Shown: positions 24,721-35,803 of the stretch, piece after piece
Numbering within the stretch: the stretch's first letter is position 1
Layout: each line of letters starts with the position of its first letter
Assembly (NCBI RefSeq): GCF_030445035.2
Contig: NC_080680.1
Coordinates: 95,671,157 to 95,735,156, forward strand
Direction of reading: 5' to 3'
DNA from: Dasypus novemcinctus
Lineage: Eukaryota; Chordata; Mammalia; Cingulata; Dasypodidae
DNA length: 64,000 nucleotides
Notes under the pieces: model-generated
Seen by the model: the letters and a program-made list of their open reading frames with translations, nothing else
Database searches by the model: none
Told to the model about the DNA's origin: nothing
Translations under genes and position numbers: made by a program

Positions 24721-25132
24721 TTAAAGATTTATTTATTTATTTATTTCTCTCTCCTCCCCCCCCCCCCCACCCTGGTTGTCTGTTTCTGTGTCTATTTGCT
24801 GTGTCTTCTTTGTCCGCTTCTGTTGTTGTCAGCAGCATGGGACTCTGTGTTTCTTTTTTGCTGCGTCATCTTGTTGTGTCAGCTCTCCGTGTGTGTGGCG
24901 CCATTCTTAGGCAGGCTGCACTTTCTTTGGTGCTGGGCGGCTCTCCTTACAGGGTGCACTCCTTGCACGTGGGGCTCCCCTACCCGGGGACACCCCTGCA
25001 TGGCAGGGCACTCCTTGCGGGCATCAGCTCTGCTCATGGGCCAACTCCACATGGGTCAAGGAGGCCCGGGGTTTGAACCATGGACCTCCCATGTGGTAGA
25101 CGGACATCCTAACCACTGGGCCAAGTCCGCCA
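24721..25132 (-). mobile_element. DAS-type SINE, antisense, inside L1
   Basis: Reversed SINE: T-rich tail 'ttaaagatttatttattt', a 12-C run near 24760, the body, and the tRNA-like head ending 'actgggccaagtccgc'. Diverged flanking repeats (CTCTGTTGTGTTTTTT and CTCTATTGTTTTTTGT) mark the insertion into L1 ORF2. Confidence 0.9.
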
Positions 25133-25357
25133 CCTCTATTGTTTTTTGTTGTTGTTGTTCTCAGTTTCATTTATTTCTGCTCTGATTCTTTGTTATTTCA
25201 CTTCTTCTCCTTGCTTTAGGATTAGTTTGCTGTTCTTTTTCTAGTTCCTACAGCTGTGTAGTTAAGTCATTGATTTTTTCTCTTTCTTCTTTGTTAATGT
25301 AAATATTGAGGGCTGTAAATTTCCCTGTCAGCACTGCCTTCTTTACATCCCATAGAG

Positions 25358-26012
25358 CATTAGTTGGCCAAAGGGGTGCTGATGCAAAATACCAGAAGCC
25401 TGCTAGATTTATAAAATGTATTTATTTAGGGTAGGAGCTTACGATACCAGACCGTAAAGCATAAATTACTTCCCTCACCAAAGTCTATTCCCACGTGTTG
25501 GAGCAAGATAGCTGCCAACATCTGCCAGGTTCAGGCTTCCTGGGCTTTTCATTTGCCAGGTCTTGCTTCTCTCTGGGTTCAGGTCCTCTGTTTTCTCCAC
25601 AAGGCCAGCTATAGACTATGAGGCTCTCTAGGCTTTGCCTCTCTCTACATGGTCAGCTATAGACTACCAGGTGAATGACCGTATCTCTCTCCCTGGTGTT
25701 TCTGTTATAACTAAAGAGCTGTCTTAGTCCTCTGTGTGCGTACTTTCTAGGGCTCCATCTCAAGATTCCAGCATCAAACTCCAAATCAAAACTCCAACTT
25801 CAAAATCTTCCAGCATCAAAAAGCTCCAACTCTTTCCTTTGCCTGTCTTTTTTCTGTGAGCTCCCACCCACCAAGGGGCAGGGATTATATGCCCTACTGA
25901 TGTGGCCCAATCAAAGCCCTAATCATAATTTAATCATGCTCAGCTACAGACCAGTTTACAAACATAATCCAATATCAGTTTACAAACATAATCCAATCTA
26001 AAATCTGATATG
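25358..26012 (-). mobile_element. LTR, antisense, inside L1
   Basis: Reversed relative of the solo LTR at 4167-4722: 'ccaaaggggtgctgatgcaaaatacc' at its left end, 'tttatttagggtaggagcttac' (the reversed polyadenylation region), the 'ccaacatctgcc' segment and 'taatccaatctaaaatctgata' at its right end. Longer than the 4167 copy by about 100 bp. The terminal dinucleotides are mutated. Confidence 0.75.
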
Positions 26013-27070
26013 TTCTTATTATCTGGGTGCTCTTATTATCATTCATCTTGTGATATTTATTGATTTCTTTTGAAATTTCTTCCTTGACCCACTGATTATT
26101 TCAGAGTGGGTTGTTTAATCCCCATATACATGTGAATTTTCCCTTTTTCTGCCACTTGTTGATTTCCAACTTTATCCCATTATGACCAGAGATAGTGCTT
26201 TGTATAATTTCAGTTTTGTTGACTTTATTGAGATCTGCTTTGTGACCCAACATATGGTCTATCCTGGAGAAAAATCAAGAGTACTTGAAAAGAATGTATA
26301 TCCTGCTGTTTTGGGATGCAATGTTCTGTGTATGTCTATTAGGTTTAGTCCATTTATCATATTATTCAAGCTATCTGTTTCTTTATTGATCCTCTGCCCA
26401 GATGTTCTATCCAATGCTGAGAGTGGTGTATCGAATTCTCCAACTAATATTTTAGTTTTGCCAGTGTTTGTCTAATGTATCTTGGGGCATCCTGGTTACA
26501 TGCATATACACTTATGATTATTTTTTCTTCCTGGTGAATCATCCCTTTTATTCATATCGAATGTCCTTCCTTGTCTCTAATAACAGATTTTCTTTCAAAG
26601 TTTGTATCATCTGGTATAAGTATAGCTACCCCACCTTGAAAAAAATTTTTTTGATTACTGCATGTGTATAATATCTTTTTCCAAACTTTTGCTTTCAATC
26701 TATTGATATCCTTAATTCTAAAGTGAAGCTATTGCAGATAACATATAGATGGCTCATATTTCCTTATCCATTACACCTGTCTGTGTCTTTTGATTGGGGA
26801 GTTTAGTCTACTAACCCACAATGTTAATACTGTAAATGCATTTCTTATTTCACCCATTTTGACCTTTGGGTTTTATCTGTCATTTTATTTTCACCACTCT
26901 TTTGACACTTTTAGCACTGTTACTGATACAGTCATCATTTCTAGATTCTCAGATTCTCTTCCAAGCCTTTCCTATTTTTTATTTTCATGCTTTAACATTC
27001 CCTTTAGTATTTCCTGCAAAGCCAGGCTTTTGTTATAAACTCTCTTAATTTCTTTTTATCTCTCACTGAT

Positions 27071-27144
27071 GTGTGGATGTAGCTCAGTGGCTGAGCACCT
27101 GCTTCCCACATAAAAGGTCTTGGTTCAATCCTCCTAATAAAATC
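27071..27144 (+). repeat. Short tRNA-like SINE head
   Basis: 'gatgtagctcagtggctgagc' (A-box region) and GGTTCAATCC (B box, 27122-27132), then a short A-rich tail. A truncated DAS-type SINE, not a tRNA gene: no acceptor pairing or anticodon stem is convincing. Confidence 0.6.
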
Positions 27145-27329
27145 AGTTACCCATATAAGGTTTTATTTCATTTCATTACCATTCCATCCTATATTGAGAA
27201 AAGTTTTTTTAGTAGGAATCTAGCATTGCTTTAAAATAAATGAATAGAATTCTACCATGTCAGAAGAACAAACATAAAGGAAAAAATTAGTCACTATAAG
27301 TACATTGGTTCCTTTTTTTTCATATTTAG
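27145..27329. other. Unassigned spacer between L1 copies
   Basis: AT-rich, no recognised content. Confidence 0.4.
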
Positions 27330-29576
27330 AAAAATTAAGATTACTTCATCCAGATTCTGAGCTCTCAATTCTATTCCATTGGTATACCTCTCTGTCCTTG
27401 TGCCACGACCATGCTATTTGATTACTGTGACTTGTAATAAGTTTTAAGATGGGAAAGTTTGAGTCCTCCAACTTCATTCCTTTTCAAGATGACTTTGACT
27501 CTTTGGGGTCCCTTACCCTTCCATAGAAATTGTATGTTTGACTTTTCCATTTCTGCAAAGAAGTTATTGGAATTTTATTGGGATTGTGTTGAATCACTTT
27601 GGGTAGGATTGACATCTTAAAAATGTTCCAATCCATAAAAGAAGAATGTCCTTCCATTTATTTAGGTCTTCTTTGATTTCTTTTAACAATGTTTTGTTCT
27701 TTTCTGCATACATTTTTGGTAGTTTGAAGCTGTATATACCCCAGAGAAAATATTCTTAAATCTAAACCATTCCCGTGTGTGTGAACCCATTTTAAGTAGT
27801 ACCTTTTGATGAGGTTACTTCAGTTAAGTTGTGTGTGGACCAGCCTAATCAGAATGGGTCTTAATTCTATTACTGGAGTCCTTTACAAATAGAATGAGTC
27901 CAGACATGAGAGAGAGGAAGCCACAGGAAGCAAGGAGCTGAAATGGAATCCAAAAGAGAAGGAAGATATCAGGAGACACCACCATATGCTTGCCATGTGA
28001 GAGAGGAACCAAGAATCATTGGTAGCCAGCTTCAGTGTACCAGGATTTCTGGGAAAAAGCATCACCTTTATGATAGTAGATAGTAATACCTTTGTTTGGA
28101 GATTTTCTTGGTCTAAAAACTGTGAGGAAATAAATTCCAAGGTTTTACCTGAACCATTCACAATATTTGCTGTAGTAGCCTAGGACATTAAAACAACTTC
28201 CTTGGTTAGATTTATTCCCAGATATTTGATATTTTAGTTAGTATTGTAAAGGGAATTTTTATTGATTTCTTCTGATCAGTACTTGTGTATACAAATGCTA
28301 CTAATTTGGGGTTTACACTGCCACTTTCATGAATCATTAATTAGCTCTAGTAGCTTTGTAGATTTTTCTGGATTTTCTGTATGTAGAATCTGTCATATTC
28401 ACATAGGGAAAACTTCTTCCTTTCCAATTTTGATATATTTTATTTCTTTTTCCTAATTACTATGGCAAGAACTTCTAGTAAACATTGAATAACAATGGTG
28501 ACAGCATGCATCTTTGTCTTTTAACTGACTTTGAAGGAAAGCATTCAGTCTTTCACCATTAAGTAGAATACATACCCTTTAACATGTTGAGGAGGTTTCA
28601 TTCTATTCTTAGGGTTCTACATATTTTTATCAAGAAGGGGTTCTGGATTTTGAAATATGCCTTTTCTGTGTCAATTGAGATGATCATATGGCTTCTTTTT
28701 TTCATTCTGTAAATATGGTATATTATATTAATTGATTTTCTTATGTTGAAACACTCTTGCATACCAGGAATAAATCCTATGTGATCATGGTACATAATTC
28801 TTTTAAAATGATGTTAGAGTCTGTTTGCTACTATTTTTCGATGATTTCTGCATCTATATTCATTAAAAAATTGATCTGTGAGTTTCTTTTTTTGTGTGTA
28901 TTTATCCAACTAGGTATGCGGTTGACGTTGGCTGTTTAGAATGATTTAGAGATTGTTCTCATCTCTTCAATTTTTTGGAAGATTTTGAGCAGCTTTGGAG
29001 TTGTCTTCTTAGAATGTTTGATAAAATTCCCCTGTGAAGCTATCTTGTCCTGGGTTTTTCTTTGTTGGGAGGTTTTCGATAACTGATTTAATACCATTAT
29101 TACTAATTGGTTTGTTGAGATACTCTATTTCTTCTTGAGTCAGTGTAATTAATTTGTGTGTTTCTAAGAATTTGTCCATTTCATTTAAGCTATCTAATTT
29201 ATTAGCATATAATTGTTCCTGGAATCCATATAGTCCTTTCCATTTCAGTGGGGTTGGTAGAAATGACTCCATTTTCATTTCTGATTTCTGTTATTTGCAC
29301 TCTCTTTCATTCTTTGTTAGTCTTGCCAAAGGTATGTCCATTTTTTTGCTCTTTTCAAAATATATACTTTTGGTTTCATTGATTCCATTGTTTTGTTGTT
29401 TATTTTTGTTGTTCCTATTTCATTTATCTCTGCTTGAATCCTTGCTATTTCCTTCTATTCATTATTGGTTTAATTTGCTCTTCTTTTTCTAGTTCTTCCT
29501 GTTTTGAAATTATGAATCTGATTTGAAGTCTTTCTTCTTCTTTTAAACAAATCAACTTTATTGATGCATATTTTTT
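27330..29576 (-). mobile_element. Older L1 fragment, antisense
   Basis: Reversed ORF2 sequence of an older L1 subfamily. The frame at 29009-29278 keeps L1 ORF2 features before the RT domain (NKPI...IKSVIENLPTKKNPG) and 28598-28795 matches the [16 protein letters not shown] region, with an early break in each. The LTR at 27717-28195 interrupts it. L1 3'-UTR-like sequence resumes after the R copy, at about 30181-30240. Confidence 0.8.
27717..28195 (+). mobile_element. MaLR-like LTR inside L1
   Basis: Sense-orientation LTR: 'tggtagtttgaagctgtatataccccag', 'gggtcttaattctattactggagtcctttac', 'ggaggaaataaattcc'-like polyadenylation region and the end 'cctaggacattaaaaca'. The host L1 continues with 'acttccttgg'. 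The target duplication is not readable. Confidence 0.7.
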
Positions 29577-30180
29577 TCTTTTGTTTATTTTTTTATAGTT
29601 AGTAGTAGTGTTTTTTTCTTCTTTATTTTCTATTAAATGTTACATTTTAAAAAATGAGGTCTCCATATGTGTTGGAGATTTGGACCTGAAGGGTATCAGG
29701 AATGAAAGAAAGAGAAAAGGGAGAAGGAAACAAAGAGAAAGAACGAGAGAGCTGGGATCAGGGGTCTGCGAGTAATGACTCCTCAGACAACTTTATTGTT
29801 CACAAGGGGCTCTATATATACCCCAGTCCACATGGGTAGAACCAACAACATTACTCATAGTTTAAGGAATTAAGAAAATCTTATCTCAAGGTTTAAGTGT
29901 TCTATTTACTACACAAATGTTATCTGCTCATCTTTTCTTTCAGCCTTTCACAGCTTCATCCTGTTTGCTGGGAACTCTTAATTACCACATTCCTTAGATT
30001 GCAAGCATAGCCATGGAGACAGAATGTCTCTCCTGGAGAGGCCACTGTGCCTCAGTTTCCAACACATATGTCCCCCACCCCCTCACCCCACTCCTCCCAC
30101 ATCAACAACCTCTTCCATCATCGTGGCACATTCAGTGCACCTGATGAATACATTTTGGAGCACTGCTGCACCACATGGCA
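29577..30180 (-). repeat. R element, antisense, split by an LTR
   Basis: Reversed R 3' end beginning with T-rich sequence and 'tgttacattttaaaaaatgaggtctccatatg'. It is interrupted by the LTR at 29670-30064 and then continues with 'catatgtcccccaccccctcacc' to 'ctgctgcaccacatgg'. It is inserted in the 3' region of the L1 to its left. Confidence 0.85.
29670..30064 (-). mobile_element. ERVK-like solo LTR, 395 bp
   Basis: Perfect inverted ends TGTTGGA...TCCAACA and a perfect 6-bp target duplication, CATATG, at 29664-29669 and 30065-30070. A 6-bp duplication fits class II (ERVK/beta) elements. Read on the minus strand it has a TATA box (plus-strand TCTATATATA at 29811-29820) followed within about 20 bp by an AATAAA (plus-strand TTTATT at 29792-29797), then a purine/pyrimidine-rich U5-like end. 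Clean ends imply a fairly recent insertion. No internal proviral sequence is present. Confidence 0.9.
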
Positions 30181-31059
30181 CATATTAAAAAGCATACAAT
30201 TCATTCAAAGTATACAGTCAGTGCTATTTGTTATAGTCAAAGCAAATAATCAGAAACAGGGAGGTAGGATGGGTACCAGCAAAAGGAGGTGGCCTGCATA
30301 GTTTTTCAAGTTGGAATCTCTAACAGTGCTGTTTGGTGAAGAACTGAGAAGATGGGGTGATTTTCACTTGGAGAAAAATATCTTCTTCATGAAAAGACTC
30401 CCAAGAGCCCTTTCCTGTCTCTGTTCCTCAGGTTGGAGATGAAAAGGCTGAACATAGGGATGACCTCTGTGTACATCACCTAAGCAATTATGTCTTTGTC
30501 ATTGGAGTTGTTAGATGATGGGAAAATCTACATTACTGTCATTGTCCTATAGAATAGAAATAGCACAGAGAGATGGGAGCCATAGGTGGACAAAGCTTTG
30601 CAGATTCTTTTGATAGAAGAGACCCACAGGATGGAGATCCCAATACAGGCATAAGAGACCAGAATGCCAATTAATGGTATGATGATCCCCAGTGTCCCCG
30701 CAGTGAAGATGACTAGGCCATTAAGGGAGGTGTCTGAGCAAGACAATTTGAGCAGAGCAGCAAGGTAACAAAAGAAATGAGGGATATTGTTAACACACAG
30801 AAGGACAGTTGGGTCAGGGAGAGAGTGTGGGACATTGCTCTTCTCTATGAGAATAATCAGGACCCAGCCACTAGTGGGAAACATAGGCTTTTCTCACATG
30901 ATATATAGTGTAGAGCAGGTGTTCTTAACTTTTTTTGTTCCACAGACTCTTTTGACCATCAGGTGAAAACCATGGACCCCTTACTAAGTTCACATTGTAC
31001 TATGTATTATTTAATAAATATATCACACCCACAGGAACACATCCACACAAGAATAATGC

Positions 31060-32095
31060 CTTTTTATTATATTATTTTTTATTTTTATTTTTAAAGAAGC
31101 TTTCAATTAAATAAATGTTACATATAAAATATATGGGGTAGCAGTGTGGCTTAAGTGATAAGGCCTCTGCCTACCATATGGGAGGACCCGGGTTTATCCC
31201 TGGGGCTTCCTGGTGAAAAAGAAGAAGAGAAAGCGTGCTTGCAGAGCAAATCATTGCCCATGTGTGAGCTGAATGCTTGCACAGTGAACTGAGTGCCTGC
31301 CCAAATGCCAGCAGGTCGAGCCGAGGTCCCAAGTGAGTGCCCAGTGTGGTGAGTCAGTGCCTGTGCAGTGAGCCAGTGCCCACACATCGAGCCAAGTGCC
31401 CATTCAGCAAGCCTATTCCCAGCGCAGTGAGCCAGTGCCCATATGGTCTGCCAAATGTCCCTGCAGCAAGCTGAGTACCCACACTGTGAGCCAGTGCCCA
31501 CGCAAGTGAGCCATGTGGCAAGATGATGATGCAACATAAGAGAGAGGAAGGGGAGAGTCAAGGTGAAGCACAGCAGAGACCAGGAACTGAGGTGGTGTAC
31601 TTCACAGGGAACCTCTCTCAACAGCAGAGGTCCCATGGATCGAAACCTGGTGAATTGTAGAGGAGAAATATGAGAAGAGAAGACAAAAAGAGACATAGAT
31701 ACAGAAGATCACACAGTGAATAGACATAGGCAGCAAAAACAGCAGTGCAGGGGAGCAGAAGAAGAAAAAAATATATGGGACTCCCACATGCCCCACTCCC
31801 TCTGCCTCCCACACTTTCCCACATTAACAACATACTTCGTTACTGTGGCACATTTGTTACAACTACTGAGCACATATTGAAGCACTCCTACTAACCATGA
31901 CTACAGTATACATTATAGTTTACACCATCCCACACAATTTTGTGGTATTGACAAAATATCCAGTAGCCTGTATCCATCACTGTAATGTCATGCAGGACAA
32001 CTCCAATGTCCCCAAAATACTGGCATATTACACCTATTCTTCTTCCTCCAATCCCTTAGAACCTCTGGTAGCAATGTGGAAGGACTCTTATTATT
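31060..32095 (-). repeat. LINE 3'-UTR fragment, antisense, split by SINE
   Basis: Left part 31060-31137 ('tttttatttttaaagaagctttcaattaaataaatg') and right part 31768-32095 ('atatatgggactcccacatgcccc' to 'gaccctctggtagcaatgtgg'-like sequence). It is related to the fragment at 12535 and distantly to the R family. The two parts are joined at the target site of the SINE. Confidence 0.65.
31138..31767 (+). mobile_element. Long DAS-type SINE with internal minisatellite
   Basis: tRNA-like head (GTGTGGCTTAAGTGATAAGG, B box GGGTTTATCC), then about 300 bp of degenerate tandem units around the phrase GTGAGCCAGTGCCC (about 31230-31510), then a body ending GGGGAGCAGAAGAAG and an A tail. A perfect 12-bp target duplication, AAAATATATGGG, flanks it (31126-31137 and 31768-31779). 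The 181-codon antisense frame across it (31151-31696) comes from the GC-rich repeat and is not a gene. Confidence 0.85.
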
Positions 32096-32534
32096 GATAT
32101 AAAGAATACTGTTTTCTTCAAGCTCACAGACCCCTTATTAAGAACCCCTTTTATAGAGGATGACCGATGACAACATTCCTGTCATATGCTATCACTTCAA
32201 GAAGAATATTATGAATACAGCCAAAAAATATAAAATAATACATCTGTGCTACCCACCTTGCAGAGGGGATGGATTGATTCTGAGTATGCATGTTTATCAG
32301 CATCTTCAGGGTGGTGACAAATGAAAAGGGGATATCCGTGAGGGCCAAGTGGCTGAGGAAGAAGTACAGGGGGTGTGGAGGGAAGAGCCCAGCCTGATGA
32401 GGAGGATGATGAGCAGGTTCCCCAGCACTGTGGTGAGGTAGATGTCCAGGAACAGGGCAAAGAACATGCTCTGGCTGGATGGGAAGTCCAGGGAAGAGGA
32501 ATTAAGACACCTGGCTCTGGTTTTCCAGTCTCAT

Positions 32535-35510
32535 GCTGCTTTTCTCTGCTGGAGAGTGGAAAAGGTCAGAGACTGAAAAAGTGTTGATGTCCATCACAGT
32601 AGGGTCTTTTATTTTTCTACTGGGAGATAAGACTATCTAAATTTCTATCATCACTTAGTCTTGCCAAGGCAAGCAAAATCCCCAGCACCCAACAAAATTC
32701 ATTTAAATGGAATCAGGATGAATTCATTCTTTTTTTTTCCAGTCAACAGTATTCCAGACATTATGATATTAATTAAAGTACAAGAATAATAACACATGCA
32801 AGTTCTCTTCTGTCAGCATGCTGACCCTCTAGGAAGCATCTGGCAGAGGACTTACTATAACCGTGATTCTGCAGCTATATTCCTTGCATTGCAATTCTAG
32901 ACACACCACTTTCTAACATCTTCGGCAGCTAAATTTTTCTTGGCCTCATGTTGTGTCTCTGTAATGTGAAGATACCAATATTACATGTTCATATGGATAA
33001 TAAGAGGATTAACTGATTCAATAATTAATATCTTAGAATATTGCCCTGCATAAATAAGTACACAAACATTTCAACTAATTTTATGACAAGATAAGAATCC
33101 AAATCAAACCAGGATGAAATTTAAGAATTCAATAAAACAAAATCATGTGATAGACATCAGAAAAGATCAGAATGCTGACCCAAAAGTTATGTTATCCTTT
33201 CTGAGCTTACAAACTCTATAAGGAGTTTCTGGGTCTAGATCTAGACCACAGGAGTGAATTCTCTGATGTAACTTGTCATAATGCATGGTCATAAATTTGC
33301 CAGGAAATAAGCATTGCTTCAGTTCATCTATCTCCCACTATCTCCACATGCATCCAGTGCTTCAAATTGGCTCAGATCTGAGTTTTCATATTCAGTAATA
33401 TCCCTGAATATCTGTCTGGGACCTGAGAATGGGTAGATGCTATGGGATTAGGAGTATACATTAGAATTCAAAGTTACCTGATTAACCATCACTTTTTTGA
33501 AATATTGATTTAAACACAGATAAAAAATTAACATGTAATGAGCATTTATGCCAGATAAATATATTTTTGCACTATTCCCTCTATTTATTTTTTTCTCAAC
33601 AGACCTGGGAGATAGGTATTGTTAACACACTATTCAGAAGAAGTAAGAAACCAGATGTTCACACTGTTCATAACTGCTGTAGTCACAATTATCTCTCATG
33701 GTTTTCTTCTCTACTTTTATGACCCCACTGTTTTTCCTTCTCTTTAATTAGAAGAAGACCCAGGACCCACAAAAATATTATTTCAGAGCTTAAAGGAGGC
33801 CTCCTACTCAGAAAACTGTCTCCATTCATAGTCCTACAGTCTTTTGCAGTTAGCAAATGGCTATCACATGCCTTCAGTTTCATTCAATTCAATTTTGTGC
33901 TGAGAAGCAGAGACAACAGTGATTTTTTACATTCATTTTACTAATGTGAAAAGTGAAATCACTTATACAACATTGCACAATATTGCATGGTGGAGCCTAA
34001 TGTGAAAGGTAGGTCTTTCTGATTATCTTTTCACTAGAGAGGGAATTTTCCCGTGGGGGCTAGAAAGAATAAACTAAAGTTAAATGTTACAATATCAATA
34101 TGCTTGGGAGAGGGATCTGATGTTAACACTGTTTTCTACGCATCTGATTTTAGATGTTTGTTCCATGCTTGTTCCAATTGGTTCATGTCTAAGGTCGTGG
34201 GGCATCAGAACTGTTGTCAAGAACTAGCTTATAACCGAGTATTGCTAGGTCAGACTTAACCCAGGAACTCAAACGTTTTTGGAGGAAGCCACAACACTTA
34301 ACAAATACAGAGCTGCAACTTTAAGGGAAGGAAGTAAGACAGGAATGGTGCACACAATCTGGAACTTGCATGAAAGAAGTGGCTAGAAAAATGGTCAGTA
34401 GTGAAAAGGAGCAGCTGTGAACTGGAGAGTTTGGAGAGATCCTTTGAATAGACCCAATCTTCATGTCTTCATACCAAATATTTTCTCCTGCATGGTCAAA
34501 AAACGGTATATACGTGTTTCCTCTAACATGAAACTGTGATTTACTAAGGGCTTACTATGTACCTCATGCTTTCTTAAGTATCTTCAAGGTAATATATTAC
34601 TACAATTATCATTTCCATTTTACAATGAAACGGAAGTTGCTGAGCACCAGAGAGATCAAACCCAAGGCCACAAAGTTATTGAGTGAGGAAAAAAGGAAAA
34701 GATTGAATGTATATATATGTGGCACCAGAAATGAGCATTTGGTTACTAAACAATGTTACCAGAATCGAAGCCTAGAGTAAAGACATTGAGCTTCTAGGGA
34801 CTCTGCTATAGTGTTCAAATCACATAAAGAAATATTTCCAACTGTTCTTCAAAATGAGCCACTTTTGGAGCTTCCATGTGGATTCTTTTCTCGGGCAAGT
34901 GGAAAGTCAGAATGTGAGCACGCACACAAACACACAGGTGTTTGCATCTTGGTTTTATGCCTTTTCTGTACTACATACCTTTTGGGTGAAGGAAATCAAA
35001 GTGTGAGTTTGTTACACTCAATACATTCACATATAAACCCTCACTATCACAGTTAACACACATTGCCAAAAGGTGATTTACAGACTTCTCGGGCTTATAT
35101 TCAACTTAGGTAAATACAGTTAGGGTGTGAATCAGCTCACACAAAGTCATGTAAAACTCACACACACATATATATACACAGTCACATGCACAACACAGCT
35201 ACACACAGAGAATTATCAGCTATTCTATACAAAAACCTAACACATGAATTGTAGTGTAACAGTCATATATATTCAAATCACAAGTATCCATGAAATCTTC
35301 AATAAAGTATACAAACAACATAAATGCAAGTAAAATAAGCACACATATTCCTGAAACAAATTTCCAGTTTGCTCTGACCTACATTTATTCTAGGTGAAGG
35401 TATTTACTGTGTTAATCTGTTACTTATACACAGATAAAACCACACAACACACACAAAATCACATGTAACTTCTCTGCTAATTACACATACACATACACCC
35501 ATGACTTAAG
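32535..35510. other. Unassigned region upstream of the OR pseudogene
   Basis: About 3 kb with no recognisable coding frame or repeat that I can name. The stretch 34900-35480 is rich in CA/ACAC runs and, in base composition and some phrases (GGTGAAGGAAATCAA, ACACATACACATACACCC), resembles blocks A and B. It may be a strongly diverged third copy of the same duplication unit. Confidence 0.4.
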
Positions 35511-35803
35511 AGATTTCTTTTTTTTAATTTTACTTTTTCTCTCTTTATTTTTTTTAAATGTTACATTAAAAAAATATGAGGTCCCCATACACCCCACACA
35601 CACCTCAACCCATTCCTCCCACATCAACAACCTCTTTCATCATCATGGGATATTCATTGCATTTGGTGAATACCAATTGCTCATTGCATTTTGAGCACTG
35701 CTGCACCACATGGATAATCGTTTACATTGCAGTTTACACTCTCCCCCAGTCCACCCAATGGACCATGGCGGGACATTTAATTTCCACATCTGTCCCTGTA
35801 ATA
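35511..35803 (-). repeat. R element, short antisense copy
   Basis: 'tttattttttttaaatgttacattaaaaaaatatgagg' at the left, C-rich tract, then CCAGTCCACCCAATGGACC and 'atctgtccctgtaat'. A short internal repeat of 'tcattgcattttg' near 35640-35695 is a local duplication. Confidence 0.8.

Larger units (their letters stand above)
20995..27045 (-). mobile_element. L1 retrotransposon, antisense, broken
   Basis: A long L1 in reverse. From the left it has a 3' UTR ('gaagtatatcatttatacatgaacacg' and onward), the ORF2 C-terminal region (fragment at 22155-22439 with H-C-W-D-C-K residues of the Cys-rich domain), the reverse-transcriptase region around 23900-24650, and the endonuclease region to about 26900. 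It ends near the ORF1/ORF2 boundary. Many stops and frameshifts make it inactive. It is interrupted by a DAS SINE (24721-25132) and an LTR (25358-26012). Confidence 0.85.
30916..32150. mobile_element. hAT-like DNA transposon splitting the OR pseudogene
   Basis: Imperfect terminal inverted repeats: CAGGTGTTCTTAACTT at the left and, reversed, AAGGGGTTCTTAATAAG at the right. They are flanked by an 8-bp target duplication, GTGTAGAG (30908-30915) and TTATAGAG (32151-32158), with six matching positions. The 8-bp size and CAG..TTCTTAA ends fit hAT/Charlie-type elements. The transposon's own sequence is limited to about 30916-31060 and 32096-32150; the rest is nested insertions. No transposase frame is present, so it is non-autonomous. 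Confidence 0.7.
30387..32534 (-). pseudogene. OR1J-like: OR1J-like olfactory receptor pseudogene, split
   Basis: Minus-strand remains of a second OR1J-type receptor. The start codon survives (32532-32534), followed by ENQS. A stop appears at codon 11 (TAA, 32502-32504), and a deletion follows soon after. The N-terminal half reaches the [15 protein letters not shown] equivalent, here changed to AYDRNVVIGHPL, and breaks there at an insertion (30916-32150). The C-terminal half (30387-30907) keeps IPHFFC, SLNGLVIFT and KALSTYGSHLS, but has stops at 30528-30530 and about 30480-30482. The NPFIYSLRN equivalent is changed to MFSLFISNLRN. The annotated end is a TGA at 30387-30389. It cannot encode a receptor. 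It is a clear paralogue of the intact gene at 11386-12333, in the same orientation. Confidence 0.93.

Noticed and set aside
24711-25185. Two overlapping frames of 121-129 codons
   Set aside because: Both lie in the antisense DAS SINE within an L1.
31151-31696. 181-codon antisense frame
   Set aside because: It lies wholly inside a DAS-type SINE and follows its minisatellite; the S/C/H-rich product is low complexity.
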